From Ferdinandcohnia sp036962705 (GTDB taxonomy: Bacteria > Bacillota > Bacilli > Bacillales > Bacillaceae_L), in the NCBI RefSeq assembly GCF_036962705.1, contig NZ_JBALOQ010000021.1, positions 24,302 through 88,301 of the forward strand: 64,000 nucleotides of DNA. Direction: 5' to 3'. Numbering within the stretch: the stretch's first letter is position 1; every line of letters begins with the position of its first letter. The translations under genes were made by a program, and so were the position numbers. Below the pieces are notes generated by a model. It was not told the origin of the DNA and did no database searches. It was given only the letters and a program-made list of their open reading frames with translations. Below, piece after piece: positions 52,457-60,856 of the stretch.

Positions 52457-54064
52457 ATGGGAAAATATAGAACGCTAGGGACATCACTGAACAGAGATTT
52501 TCGTAATAACTTGAATGCGAATTTTAACGATATTGATACGGACATAAAGGCGCAAAGGAAGCGCGTTGATGATTTAATTGTAGGGAATCCGCAGCCAAGC
52601 GAAGTTATAGACGCTAGGTTAGGGTTCCCTTTATTGAGCGATAAGTTGGAAGACGTTGATGCGCAGTTGGCACAAACAACGCAGAAAGTGGAGCTCCAAT
52701 CCATTGATTTTAAGACAAAATTAACAGGTGCATTTAACCAATTACAATATGTGACACCTTCAGTTGAAACTGATGATTTTTCTTTAGGTTTAAGAGATTG
52801 GTCAACAACGTCAGATATTATCGTGACAGATGGTAAAGTAAACATGCCTACAGGTGGAGTATCTGATTTTAACGTTGCTTTATACAAAGGAATAAGAAAC
52901 GCAAGAGCAATAGAGGTAACACTTGCATCAGGTGGATTTCCTGACTGGAATCGTATAGCGTTCGGTTCAGACTTAAATAACTTTGCGTATATATCACCTA
53001 AATACGGAGATTTGTGGAGGGTGATGGGTAAAGAAAGAGAAGGGGTGGCAACTGGTTCAAGTGGTGTGCTTTATGATGCTAAAGCTAGTGACGTATTAAA
53101 AGCAGTAAGACAAGGGCAAGCTATACAATTGTTTGTAAACAATATCCTTTCATCGACTTTCGTTTTAAAACCTGAACAGAATTATATTCTCCCTGAAGAT
53201 AGACCAATAATGGCAGGTGTATCTTGGCGGGACAATACACGAAATGTATTTTATGATTCCGTAAAAGTATATCCTGAATCAAAGCCTAAATATATGCACT
53301 TATCATCTGATGATGTGATTGAGATGTTGAAGGAATTAAGTGTAGGAAATTACAATTCCGTTTGGGATCATCCTATCTTTGGATTTTTAAAAGCCATGCA
53401 CGATAAATATGGAGCAGTGTTTTCTTTATATTGCTTTTATACAGATGGCAGTTGGAATTTAAGTCAAATGACTACCAAGTTTAAGGATGAATTTAGAAAA
53501 GCTTCCAGTTGGTTAAGATTCGGATTTCATGCTTATGAAATGGCGAGTAGGTATGATAATTCTATCAGTTCGGCAGATGCACTAAACCATTACAATTTAT
53601 TCCTGAACGCAATAAAGAACTTCGCATCACCTTATTGTATTGATGTTATGCCGAGAATACACTACTACACAGGCACTATTGATTCCGTCAGATTGTGGAG
53701 AGATGCAAGAGTGGGAGTAAAAGGTTTTCTGAGTGCCGATGACACGAGAGCAGTGGTTTACTATTTAAACAGTTTGCAACGTGATTCATTGGTAAAATGT
53801 GATGATTTGTATGATCCTGTTGAAAGGTTATATTTTGTACGTACTGATGTGCGCCTTGAGAATCACTCTAATCCTATTTCCGTATTAGATTCACGTAAAA
53901 CAGATAGTACGTATGCAGGGCAACAAAATATCCAGTGTGTTTTCACTCATGAACAATATTTATATCAAGAAAGTATGAAAACTAAAATTGAAAATGCTTG
54001 TAAATGGGCATTACAAAATGGATATACATTTGCTTTCCCAATGGATTATATTCAAGAATGTTAA
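52457..54064 (+). CDS. Tail tip/fibre protein with polysaccharide-deacetylase-like C-terminal domain
   Basis: This is a 535-residue protein starting at ATG 52457 behind AAAGGAGG. The N-terminal 90 residues (NFNDIDTDIKAQRKRVDDLI) are helical and typical of phage tail attachment regions. Residues about 100-270 form a beta-rich module. The C-terminal domain (about 275-535) has HLSSDDVIEML, WLRFGFHAYEM and a VFTHEQYLY pattern reminiscent of NodB-type deacetylases. Codon use becomes markedly more AT-rich after about 52700, suggesting a swapped receptor-binding part. It lacks the usual Dit/Tal genes between it and the tape measure gene. Confidence 0.7.
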   Translation: MGKYRTLGTSLNRDFRNNLNANFNDIDTDIKAQRKRVDDLIVGNPQPSEVIDARLGFPLLSDKLEDVDAQLAQTTQKVELQSIDFKTKLTGAFNQLQYVTPSVETDDFSLGLRDWSTTSDIIVTDGKVNMPTGGVSDFNVALYKGIRNARAIEVTLASGGFPDWNRIAFGSDLNNFAYISPKYGDLWRVMGKEREGVATGSSGVLYDAKASDVLKAVRQGQAIQLFVNNILSSTFVLKPEQNYILPEDRPIMAGVSWRDNTRNVFYDSVKVYPESKPKYMHLSSDDVIEMLKELSVGNYNSVWDHPIFGFLKAMHDKYGAVFSLYCFYTDGSWNLSQMTTKFKDEFRKASSWLRFGFHAYEMASRYDNSISSADALNHYNLFLNAIKNFASPYCIDVMPRIHYYTGTIDSVRLWRDARVGVKGFLSADDTRAVVYYLNSLQRDSLVKCDDLYDPVERLYFVRTDVRLENHSNPISVLDSRKTDSTYAGQQNIQCVFTHEQYLYQESMKTKIENACKWALQNGYTFAFPMDYIQEC

Positions 54065-54097
54065 TCCATAAACGGAAGAAAAAGCCCGTAAAGTTTA

Positions 54098-54130
54098 AAG
54101 GGAGCCGTAATTGGCTCCCGTTATCTTTTT
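54098..54130. terminator. Bidirectional terminator
   Basis: A GGGAGCC/GGCTCCC stem with T on the plus strand; on the minus strand it lies just past the integrase stop. Confidence 0.75.
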
Positions 54131-55173
54131 ATCTTGCGTGGTTTATTTAATTTATCGATAACTTGATTTAACGGCGAAAATTGGTCGTGATTTTCCGCAA
54201 TAGATCGCTTCGATAAATGAGTGTAACGCGATGTCATACGTTGGTCTACGTGGCCCAATAACGCTTGTAAGTACCTAAGATTACCGCCCGCTTCCAAGTA
54301 TAAAGTCGCGGCAGTATGGCGCAGTAAATGAGGATGAATATGCTTTTTGATTCCGGCCTTTTTCGCGTGTCCAGCGAGTCTTTTGCGGAAATGACTAGGC
54401 GTTAACGGCTCTCCATAATTCGCTAGAAAGATGTAGTCGCTCTCAAACTCCTCAACCTCTATCATTAATTCCTTCAATAATCGCGCAGTCCTTTGTTGAA
54501 TCGGCACAATTCGCCCTTTTCGAGTCTTCGTTATCTCCGACTTAATAACGATTTCCCTCGCGGTCAAGTCAACGTCATCAACAGTTAACGAAAGTATTTC
54601 ACCAATACGGCACATAGTGTCGATACATACGTTTATGACTACGTAATCCCTAAACGATGCATATTCGCGCTGATCGATAGCATTTAATAGCGCCTTTAAC
54701 TCGTCTACAGATAACACTTCGATAAGTTTTTCCGGCTCCTTGACGTTCTTTACGTTCAAGAAAGGATTGTCGGTAATTAGTTCATCCGTCACAAGTACGC
54801 GGAATGTTGTGCGCAATGTCTTAAGAATATCGTTAGTTGCTCGCGGAGAAATGCCGGGAGTCTTATCGGAGTCAGGCTTAAACTTATGCCCGTCATTCTT
54901 CGGTCTTTCCTCGAGTAACCACGTAACAAAAGCGCGGCAAATATCTAACGTTAGACTGCGGATATCCGGCTTAATACCTTTCAACTCTAAGTATTCTAGT
55001 AGTAGGCTATGCGCGTGCCTATAGTGAAATAACGTGTGCTGCGATAGTCCTTCCGCAACCTTTGCGTTATAAGCCTTCTCGAATAGCGATTCTAGCGAAT
55101 AAACCGACTTCCGCCCTCGAATCGTCCTATCCGTTTTTACCTTTTTACCCTTGCGATTTTCTGAATGCGTCAA
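54121..55173 (-). CDS. int: Tyrosine recombinase/phage integrase
   Basis: This is a 350-residue tyrosine integrase. An SAM-like core-binding domain spans about 25-125 (EGLSQHTLFHYRHAHSLLLE). The catalytic domain has Arg in CRIGEILSL (about 187), HPHLLRHTAATLY (His-x-x-Arg, about 282-285), LGHVDQRMTSRYTHL with the His/Gly-His box and nucleophile Tyr (about 316). It reads toward the interior and lies 115 bases from attR. It is expected to catalyse integration at the tRNA-Ala anticodon loop. Confidence 0.92.
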   Translation of the reverse strand: MTHSENRKGKKVKTDRTIRGRKSVYSLESLFEKAYNAKVAEGLSQHTLFHYRHAHSLLLEYLELKGIKPDIRSLTLDICRAFVTWLLEERPKNDGHKFKPDSDKTPGISPRATNDILKTLRTTFRVLVTDELITDNPFLNVKNVKEPEKLIEVLSVDELKALLNAIDQREYASFRDYVVINVCIDTMCRIGEILSLTVDDVDLTAREIVIKSEITKTRKGRIVPIQQRTARLLKELMIEVEEFESDYIFLANYGEPLTPSHFRKRLAGHAKKAGIKKHIHPHLLRHTAATLYLEAGGNLRYLQALLGHVDQRMTSRYTHLSKRSIAENHDQFSPLNQVIDKLNKPRKIKR

Positions 55174-55217
55174 AACAAAAACGCCCTCCCTTTCGATTAT
55201 GTCATCGGAAAAGAGGG

Positions 55218-55252
55218 GGCGCTACGCTGATACGACTATGACCGTTACGCTG
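55218..55252. promoter_or_regulatory. Right arm-type integrase sites (paired repeats)
   Basis: GCGCTACGCTG (to 55229) and ACCGTTACGCTG (55241-55252) are spaced 23 bases, mirroring the left pair at 38786-38820. They lie between int and attR. Confidence 0.6.
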
Positions 55253-55288
55253 ACGGAAATTCTACCGCCTGCAAACGCTGATTTAACG

Positions 55289-55335
55289 CTTAATGGAGTT
55301 GATGGGAATCGAACCCACGACCCTTTGCCTGCCAG
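55289..55335. repeat. attR, 47-bp direct repeat overlapping tRNA-Ala
   Basis: Identical to attL (38622-38668). Here the repeat is joined to the genuine tRNA 5' half, so the intact tRNA gene is at the right end. Confidence 0.93.
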
Positions 55336-55365
55336 GCAAATGCTCTCCCCCTGAGCTACAACCCC
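55294..55365 (-). tRNA. tRNA-Ala(GGC)
   Basis: This is a 72-nt cloverleaf without encoded CCA. Acceptor GGGGTTG/CAACTCC with the alanine identity G3-U70 wobble, D-stem GCTC/GAGC, anticodon stem TTTGC/GCAAA with loop CTGGCAG (anticodon GGC), T-stem GTGGG/CCCAT with TTCGAAT. It is the integration target and remains intact. Confidence 0.95.
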
Positions 55366-55575
55366 GAATGAATTTAGAATGATTATATCATGACATTTTT
55401 TAATAGACAATCATAAACTTGTTAATAAAAAACGGGTTTTCATACTTTTGTCATGAGGATGCCCTGAGATTCATATATTTCTACTAAAAAAGTAGTAAGA
55501 CAATCCTACAATTTGAATGTTAACAGTCCGAAAAAAATGGTAAAATTTGAATATACCTAAAATGGTGGTGAACTC

Positions 55576-56145
55576 GTGATTTATTTATATGTACTAGCTT
55601 CTTATTTTATTGGAACAATTATGACTGCCTATGTGGTTATGAGGTTTATGAAAGGTGAAGATATCAGGAATCTCGGAAGTGGAAATGTTGGCGCAAGGAA
55701 TGCTGGTAGATTGCTAGGGAAGAAAGGCTTTTTATTAACTGCCCTAGGTGATGTGCTAAAAGGAATGCTTGTTGTCCTGGGTGCAAAACAACTTGGATTT
55801 TCCTTTGAACTTCAGATTCTGTCACTTATCGCTGTTGTTGTCGGACATATTTGGCCGATTACGCTCAAATTTAAAGGTGGAAAAGGAATTGCGACAGCTG
55901 CTGGCGGCCTTGTTTTATTAGCCTACCAGCCATTTCTAGTGTTTGGTGGAGTTTTTCTACTTTTATTAGCAGTTTCGAGAAGCTTCACTATAGCTGGGAT
56001 GACAGCCTTTTTTACGATGCCAATTATTTACTGGTTTATGGATTATCCTATTCGTGAATGTGTTCTTATTTTTATTGTTATCGCCTTATTACTATTTGCA
56101 CACCGTGATAATCTAAGAGAAAGACTTGGGAAAAAAATCAATTAA
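55576..56145 (+). CDS. PlsY-family acyltransferase paralogue
   Basis: This is a 189-residue polytopic membrane protein of the PlsY/YneS family. PlsY transfers an acyl group from acyl-phosphate to glycerol-3-phosphate. The three motifs are GSGNVGARNAGRLLG (about 34-48), KFKGGKGIATAAGG (about 97-110) and AHRDNL near the C-terminus. Start GTG 55576 follows GGTGGTG. Its partner gene begins 16 bases later, so it may acylate something other than glycerol-3-phosphate. Confidence 0.8.
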   Translation: MIYLYVLASYFIGTIMTAYVVMRFMKGEDIRNLGSGNVGARNAGRLLGKKGFLLTALGDVLKGMLVVLGAKQLGFSFELQILSLIAVVVGHIWPITLKFKGGKGIATAAGGLVLLAYQPFLVFGGVFLLLLAVSRSFTIAGMTAFFTMPIIYWFMDYPIRECVLIFIVIALLLFAHRDNLRERLGKKIN

Positions 56146-56161
56146 GTGGAGTGATTCCATC

Positions 56162-57760
56162 ATGACATTTGTCTATAAAATAGCTCGGACAAAACAGGAG
56201 TTTAATCAAATCCATCGGTTAAACTATAAAACCTTTGTTGAAGAAATTCCTCAGCATGACAAAAATGAAGAAAAAATGTTAGTTGATAAATTTCATGATC
56301 AAAATACGTATTTGATTTGTGTGAAGGATTCAAAATTAGTAGGTATGATTGCTGTGAGAGCAAACAGACCATTTTCACTAGATCATAAGTTGCCTAATCT
56401 TGATGAACAACTACCTGTAAAACTGAAAATGCCTTGTGAGATTCGTTTGCTATCGGTTGAAGAGGAATATCGTAATAACGGTAGAATCTTTTTCGGGCTG
56501 GCGCAGCTAATGTCTAATTTTTGCTTGAAGGAAGGCTATGATGTTGCCTTAATTTCTGGAACAACAAGACAAGAAAAATTATATCGGCAGCTAGGCTTTA
56601 AACCCTTTGCCTCTTTAACTGGAACTGCGGAAGCCTCGTTTTGGCCGATGTATTTAACAAAACAAACCTTTGATGAGTCACTGGCTGGAAGAATTCTAAA
56701 AGAACCGGTTAGCTTTTTACCAGGTCCCATTAAAATCCATGAAAATGTAAAAGCAGCACTTGCGCAGGAGCCGATTTCACATCGTTCCAATGAATTTTCA
56801 TTCCAAATGAGGTCTGTAAGAGAGAAACTTTGTAGCATGACAAACTCAAAGTATGTGGAAGTGTTAGTAGGTTCGGGAACTCTTGCAAATGATGTAATCG
56901 CTGCTCAACTTGCTGTCATGGGAGGAAAAGGCTTAATTGTAAGCAATGGGGAGTTTGGTTCAAGATTAATAGACCATGCCACTCGAGCGGGATTAGACTT
57001 TAAAAAGCTAGAAAAAGAATGGGGAGTACCTATTCCTGAAACAGAAATCAAGAAAGAGCTTGAAACGGGTAATTATGATTGGCTTTGGGCCGTTCATAGT
57101 GAAACTTCCACGGGAATGCTTTCGAACTTTAAAAGTCTAAAGGAAATCTGTCTTTCAAACAATGTGAAACTTTGTCTGGACTGTATCAGTACGGTCGGTG
57201 CAGTTAAACTTGATTTTCAAGATGTCTATTTCGCAGCGGGAGTAAGTGGAAAAGCGATTGGTGGATATACGGGATTATCATTTGTCTTCCATAACCATGA
57301 CATCAAACCAAACCTGTCCATACCGCGATATCTTGATCTGGGAATGTATGTTTATCATGAAAGCATTCCGTATTCCCATTCCTCGAATATGCTTGAGGCA
57401 TTACATGAAGCACTAAAAAAATACGAAAATGATGATTACTATCTCGAGATAAATGCAAGATACAAGCTAATTCGTGAATATATTGAAGGTTTAGGGCTGC
57501 AGGTTTTAACTCCACCTGCGTATTCAACACCCGCAATCATGACTATTCTTTTGCCAGAACATATTTCTTCAAAGGATTTTGGAGATGATATGGCACTACA
57601 AGGATATTATCTTCATTATGAAAGTCGCTATTTACAAGATAGGAAATGGATCCAAATCTCGTGCCTGAGTAGCCACGAAGACAAGAAAAATTTAAAAATG
57701 CTACGTACATTTGAGCTTTTATTAAACCAAAATGCAATTGCTGGAGAGCCTTCTATATAG
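56162..57760 (+). CDS. GNAT-class V aminotransferase fusion protein
   Basis: This is a 532-residue two-domain protein. Residues 1-180 form a GNAT fold resembling acyl-ACP-using N-acyltransferases such as FeeM and AHL synthases (SKLVGMIAVRANRPFSLDH, RLLSVEEEYRNNG, LYRQLGFKPF). Residues about 190-532 form a fold-type I class V aminotransferase with LPGPIKI, a PLP Lys in VSGKAIGGYTGLS (about 366) and WAVHSETSTG. ATG 56162 follows GGAGTGAT; an earlier ATG at 56126 overlaps the acyltransferase gene. Function inferred: makes and N-acylates an amino compound. Confidence 0.75.
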   Translation: MTFVYKIARTKQEFNQIHRLNYKTFVEEIPQHDKNEEKMLVDKFHDQNTYLICVKDSKLVGMIAVRANRPFSLDHKLPNLDEQLPVKLKMPCEIRLLSVEEEYRNNGRIFFGLAQLMSNFCLKEGYDVALISGTTRQEKLYRQLGFKPFASLTGTAEASFWPMYLTKQTFDESLAGRILKEPVSFLPGPIKIHENVKAALAQEPISHRSNEFSFQMRSVREKLCSMTNSKYVEVLVGSGTLANDVIAAQLAVMGGKGLIVSNGEFGSRLIDHATRAGLDFKKLEKEWGVPIPETEIKKELETGNYDWLWAVHSETSTGMLSNFKSLKEICLSNNVKLCLDCISTVGAVKLDFQDVYFAAGVSGKAIGGYTGLSFVFHNHDIKPNLSIPRYLDLGMYVYHESIPYSHSSNMLEALHEALKKYENDDYYLEINARYKLIREYIEGLGLQVLTPPAYSTPAIMTILLPEHISSKDFGDDMALQGYYLHYESRYLQDRKWIQISCLSSHEDKKNLKMLRTFELLLNQNAIAGEPSI

Positions 57761-57867
57761 AGGGCTTTTCTTTTTTGCTAGATACAGGCGTAATCGGCTC
57801 GAGGACATAAGCCGATTATGTAACATTTCTTACCAGTTTTCGTCTAAGTGGAAAAGGGGTGATATGA

Positions 57868-59763
57868 ATGAAGAAAAGATGGATTATTTTTCTGGCTTCG
57901 GTCATTCTGATAGCTTCTATGACGGCTATATTTACTGCATCAAAGCCGAAAGTTGTTAGCCAAATGGATACAGAGATACAACCAGTTACAAAAGAAAAGC
58001 TAACAGAAATATTCCAAGATGCGATTAAAGAGGAAAAACGAAATCAAAGGTTTAGTTTATTTGCGAGGGATACTGCACAACAGGAAATGTCTGTTTCAAA
58101 TGATTCCGCTAAGGCTGATAGTGCACCTGCAGGTGGTAGCGAGCATTCAGAGACGAACACTCAGGTTCAAGGTGTCGATGAAGCAGATATGGTAAAAACC
58201 GACGGTGAATATATTTATCAGCTTATTGATGGAAAACTAAATATCATTAAAGCAGCACCTGCAAAGGATATGCAGTTAATCACATCAATTCCGTTTTCTC
58301 ACTCATTTTCGCCGAATCAAATGTTCTTATACAATGAACAACTTGTTGTGATTGGTTATACATTTCATGATATAACGCCACATGAAAATCAAAATCAACG
58401 TACAATGATCTATCCACCTAGACATTTTGAAGCAACAACAGCCATTGTTTATGACATAAAGGACCAAAAAAATCCTGAGGAAATCCGTAGAGTCGAGGTT
58501 GAAGGGAGCCATTTGACATCACGTAGAATTGATAACTATGTGTATCTGGTGGCTAGTCACTATCCGAATTATTGGATCATGGAAGACGCAAAAGATGATA
58601 ACGTTGATCTAAGACCACGTTTCTCAGATACAGCAAATAATGAGGAAAGTTCCTTAGTGCCATATGAAAAAATTCAATATATCCCTGGTTCAAAAGAGAC
58701 CAATTTTACCTTAATTGCTGCTTTTGACTTGAATGACCCTACTAATGAGGCTTCCATTACTTCTTATTTAGGTAGCGGGAATCTATTGTATATGTCAAAG
58801 GAAAACATTTTTCTCGCAGTAGCAAACTATCACGCGATTCCATTTAGGGAGGGGGGCTCCGATTCTCCTGATTCAAATATCTACAAATTTTCAGTGGATG
58901 GAGACAAAGTTGAATTCCATAGTTCAACTGAAGTACCTGGAACCATTTTAAATCAGTTTTCAATGGACGAATTCAATGGAACCTTCCGAGTAGCCACAAC
59001 GAAAGGGGACACATGGAATAGCAACAAGCCATCCACGAACAATTTATATATTTATGATGAGAATTTAAAGCAAATAGGGTCATTAAGTGATCTTGCACGC
59101 GGGGAACGAATCTATTCAGCACGATTCATGGGGGAGCGCATTTACATCGTCACCTTTAAACAAGTTGATCCATTGTTTGTAATTGATGCAAGTAATCCAA
59201 AAGCTCCAAAGGTGCTTGGCGAGCTTAAAATACCAGGCTTTAGCAATTACCTGCATCCATATGATGAAAACCATGTAATTGGCTTTGGACAAGATACAAA
59301 GGTAGTCGCTGATAAAACAATTAGCGGTGAGCCTATGGTTTATACAGATGGTGTTAAAATTTCGTTATTTGATATCCGTGATGTAAATAATCCAACGGAG
59401 AAGTTCACAGAAATCATAGGTGGTCGTGGAACATACTCTCCATTAAATTACGACCACAAGGCTCTTTTATTCAATAAGGAAAAAGGAATTTTTGCTTTCC
59501 CGATTACTGTATATCAAAATGTAGAAGGGAAAATGCATGAGCAAAAATTTGAATTTCAAGGGGCATATGTATACGATATCCATTTAGAAGGAATCGATTT
59601 AAAAGCAAAAATATCACACGATACTGGTTTATATGAAACATGGGAGGGAGAGATACAACGTGTTCTAACAATCGACGACACAATGTATGCCATCTCACCG
59701 ACTAAGATTTCTGCTTTTGACATAAAAAATTATCAACAAATTGCTGAAACTTCATTGCGATAA
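57868..59763 (+). CDS. Secreted beta-propeller domain protein (PF09826-like)
   Basis: This is a 631-residue exported protein. The N-terminal helix (about 5-24) anchors or exports it. A Ser/Ala-rich linker leads to TQVQGVDEADMVKTDGEYIY (about 98-117), the signature start of the Beta_propel family, followed by repeated beta blades to the C-terminus. Function is unknown. ATG 57868 follows AAAAGGGGTGAT. Confidence 0.8.
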   Translation: MKKRWIIFLASVILIASMTAIFTASKPKVVSQMDTEIQPVTKEKLTEIFQDAIKEEKRNQRFSLFARDTAQQEMSVSNDSAKADSAPAGGSEHSETNTQVQGVDEADMVKTDGEYIYQLIDGKLNIIKAAPAKDMQLITSIPFSHSFSPNQMFLYNEQLVVIGYTFHDITPHENQNQRTMIYPPRHFEATTAIVYDIKDQKNPEEIRRVEVEGSHLTSRRIDNYVYLVASHYPNYWIMEDAKDDNVDLRPRFSDTANNEESSLVPYEKIQYIPGSKETNFTLIAAFDLNDPTNEASITSYLGSGNLLYMSKENIFLAVANYHAIPFREGGSDSPDSNIYKFSVDGDKVEFHSSTEVPGTILNQFSMDEFNGTFRVATTKGDTWNSNKPSTNNLYIYDENLKQIGSLSDLARGERIYSARFMGERIYIVTFKQVDPLFVIDASNPKAPKVLGELKIPGFSNYLHPYDENHVIGFGQDTKVVADKTISGEPMVYTDGVKISLFDIRDVNNPTEKFTEIIGGRGTYSPLNYDHKALLFNKEKGIFAFPITVYQNVEGKMHEQKFEFQGAYVYDIHLEGIDLKAKISHDTGLYETWEGEIQRVLTIDDTMYAISPTKISAFDIKNYQQIAETSLR

Positions 59764-59812
59764 AGTGAAACTTTAATCAGTAGGGGTTTTCCTACCCGTT
59801 AATGCGGGATTA

Positions 59813-59842
59813 AAAGGGTAGAATTTTCTTCTATCCTTTTTA
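59813..59842 (+). terminator. Terminator of the beta-propeller gene
   Basis: AAAAGGGTAGAA/TTCTATCCTTTT stem followed by T. Confidence 0.75.
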
Positions 59843-59894
59843 TGCATTAATCTTATATACTATATAAGATTATATTTGAAATGAAGTGACAAAC

Positions 59895-60806
59895 ATGAAT
59901 CAACCAAAAATTAATCCATACTTCGTATTAGCAATTGCTGTCGTTGCAGTGTCGACTTCAGCTATATTTGTGAAATTAACAAATGCACCCGCACCAGTTA
60001 CTGCGTTCTACCGGCTATTTTTTACAGTCCTACTGATGTTTCCCGTTTTTTTATGGAAATATCGAAAAGAGCTCCGGGTCATTACAAAAAAAGATTGGCT
60101 ATTTTCCGCAATCTCAGGTGTGTTTTTAGCTCTCCATTTTATCCTTTGGTTTGAATCACTCAACTATACATCCGTAACAAGCTCAACTGTATTAGTAACA
60201 ATGCAGCCGGTTTTCGCCTTCGTTGGAACTTACTTCTTATTTAAAGAAAAAATAGGTTTAGGTGCAATTTTAAGTACTTGTCTAGCTTTAGTTGGAAGTA
60301 TCATCATAAGTTGGGGTGATATCCAAGTGAGTGGGAGTGCTTTATATGGTAACTTTTTAGCTATTGTTTCTTGTATGATGATTACGGCCTATCTTTTATT
60401 TGGGCAAACTGTTCTAAAACGACTAACACTTGTCGCATATACATTTGTCGTATACAGCTTTAGTACAATTACTTTGTTTTTATATGTAGTTATTTTAAAA
60501 TATCCACTTGGAGGATATGCGGGTCAAGATTGGATGTATTTTTTGCTACTAGCAATTCTTCCTACTTTACTAGGTCATAATCTCTTCAATTGGTCATTAA
60601 AATGGGTTAGTACATCAACTATTTCTGTGAGTATCCTTTTTGAACCTGTTGGTGCAGCCATTCTTGCGTATTTTATCTTGTCAGAACAGATTCTTCTTAC
60701 GCAGGTGATTGGAGGCTTCATTATCTTAGTCGGTATTTGGTTATACTCGTTAGGTGAAAGGAAGAAAAAACAGCGGATATCATTATCAGAACAAAGTGCC
60801 GGATAA
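59895..60806 (+). CDS. EamA/DMT-family transporter
   Basis: This is a 303-residue inner-membrane protein with ten predicted helices in two EamA repeats (AIAVVAVSTSAIFVKLTN, then FLLLAILPTLLGHNLFNWSL). Members export amino acids or metabolites. ATG 59895 is chosen with GAAGTGAC upstream; GTG 59886 is an alternative. Confidence 0.82.
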   Translation: MNQPKINPYFVLAIAVVAVSTSAIFVKLTNAPAPVTAFYRLFFTVLLMFPVFLWKYRKELRVITKKDWLFSAISGVFLALHFILWFESLNYTSVTSSTVLVTMQPVFAFVGTYFLFKEKIGLGAILSTCLALVGSIIISWGDIQVSGSALYGNFLAIVSCMMITAYLLFGQTVLKRLTLVAYTFVVYSFSTITLFLYVVILKYPLGGYAGQDWMYFLLLAILPTLLGHNLFNWSLKWVSTSTISVSILFEPVGAAILAYFILSEQILLTQVIGGFIILVGIWLYSLGERKKKQRISLSEQSAG

Positions 60807-60813
60807 AAAATGT

Positions 60814-60851
60814 AAAGCCATGTCTATCAATTGTAGACATGGCTTTTACTT
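60814..60851. terminator. Bidirectional terminator
   Basis: A 13-base stem AAAGCCATGTCTA/TAGACATGGCTTT between convergent genes, with T on both strands. Confidence 0.85.
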
Positions 60852-60856
60852 TATTT

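Larger units (their letters stand above)
38622..55335. mobile_element. 16.7-kb integrative element in tRNA-Ala(GGC) with partial phage tail module
   Basis: The element is bounded by 47-bp att repeats and carries a tyrosine integrase at the attR end, arm-type repeats at both ends, HTH regulators with divergent promoters, many small genes, an HNH endonuclease, an intron-split tape measure gene and a tail protein. No terminase, portal, capsid, tail tube, holin or endolysin is recognisable. Gene density and codon use are phage-like. It is either a deleted prophage or a satellite-type element. Confidence 0.88.

Noticed and set aside
57732..57959. 75-codon plus-strand frame overlapping the beta-propeller start
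   Set aside because: Runs through the intergenic gap and the signal peptide in another frame without a ribosome binding site.
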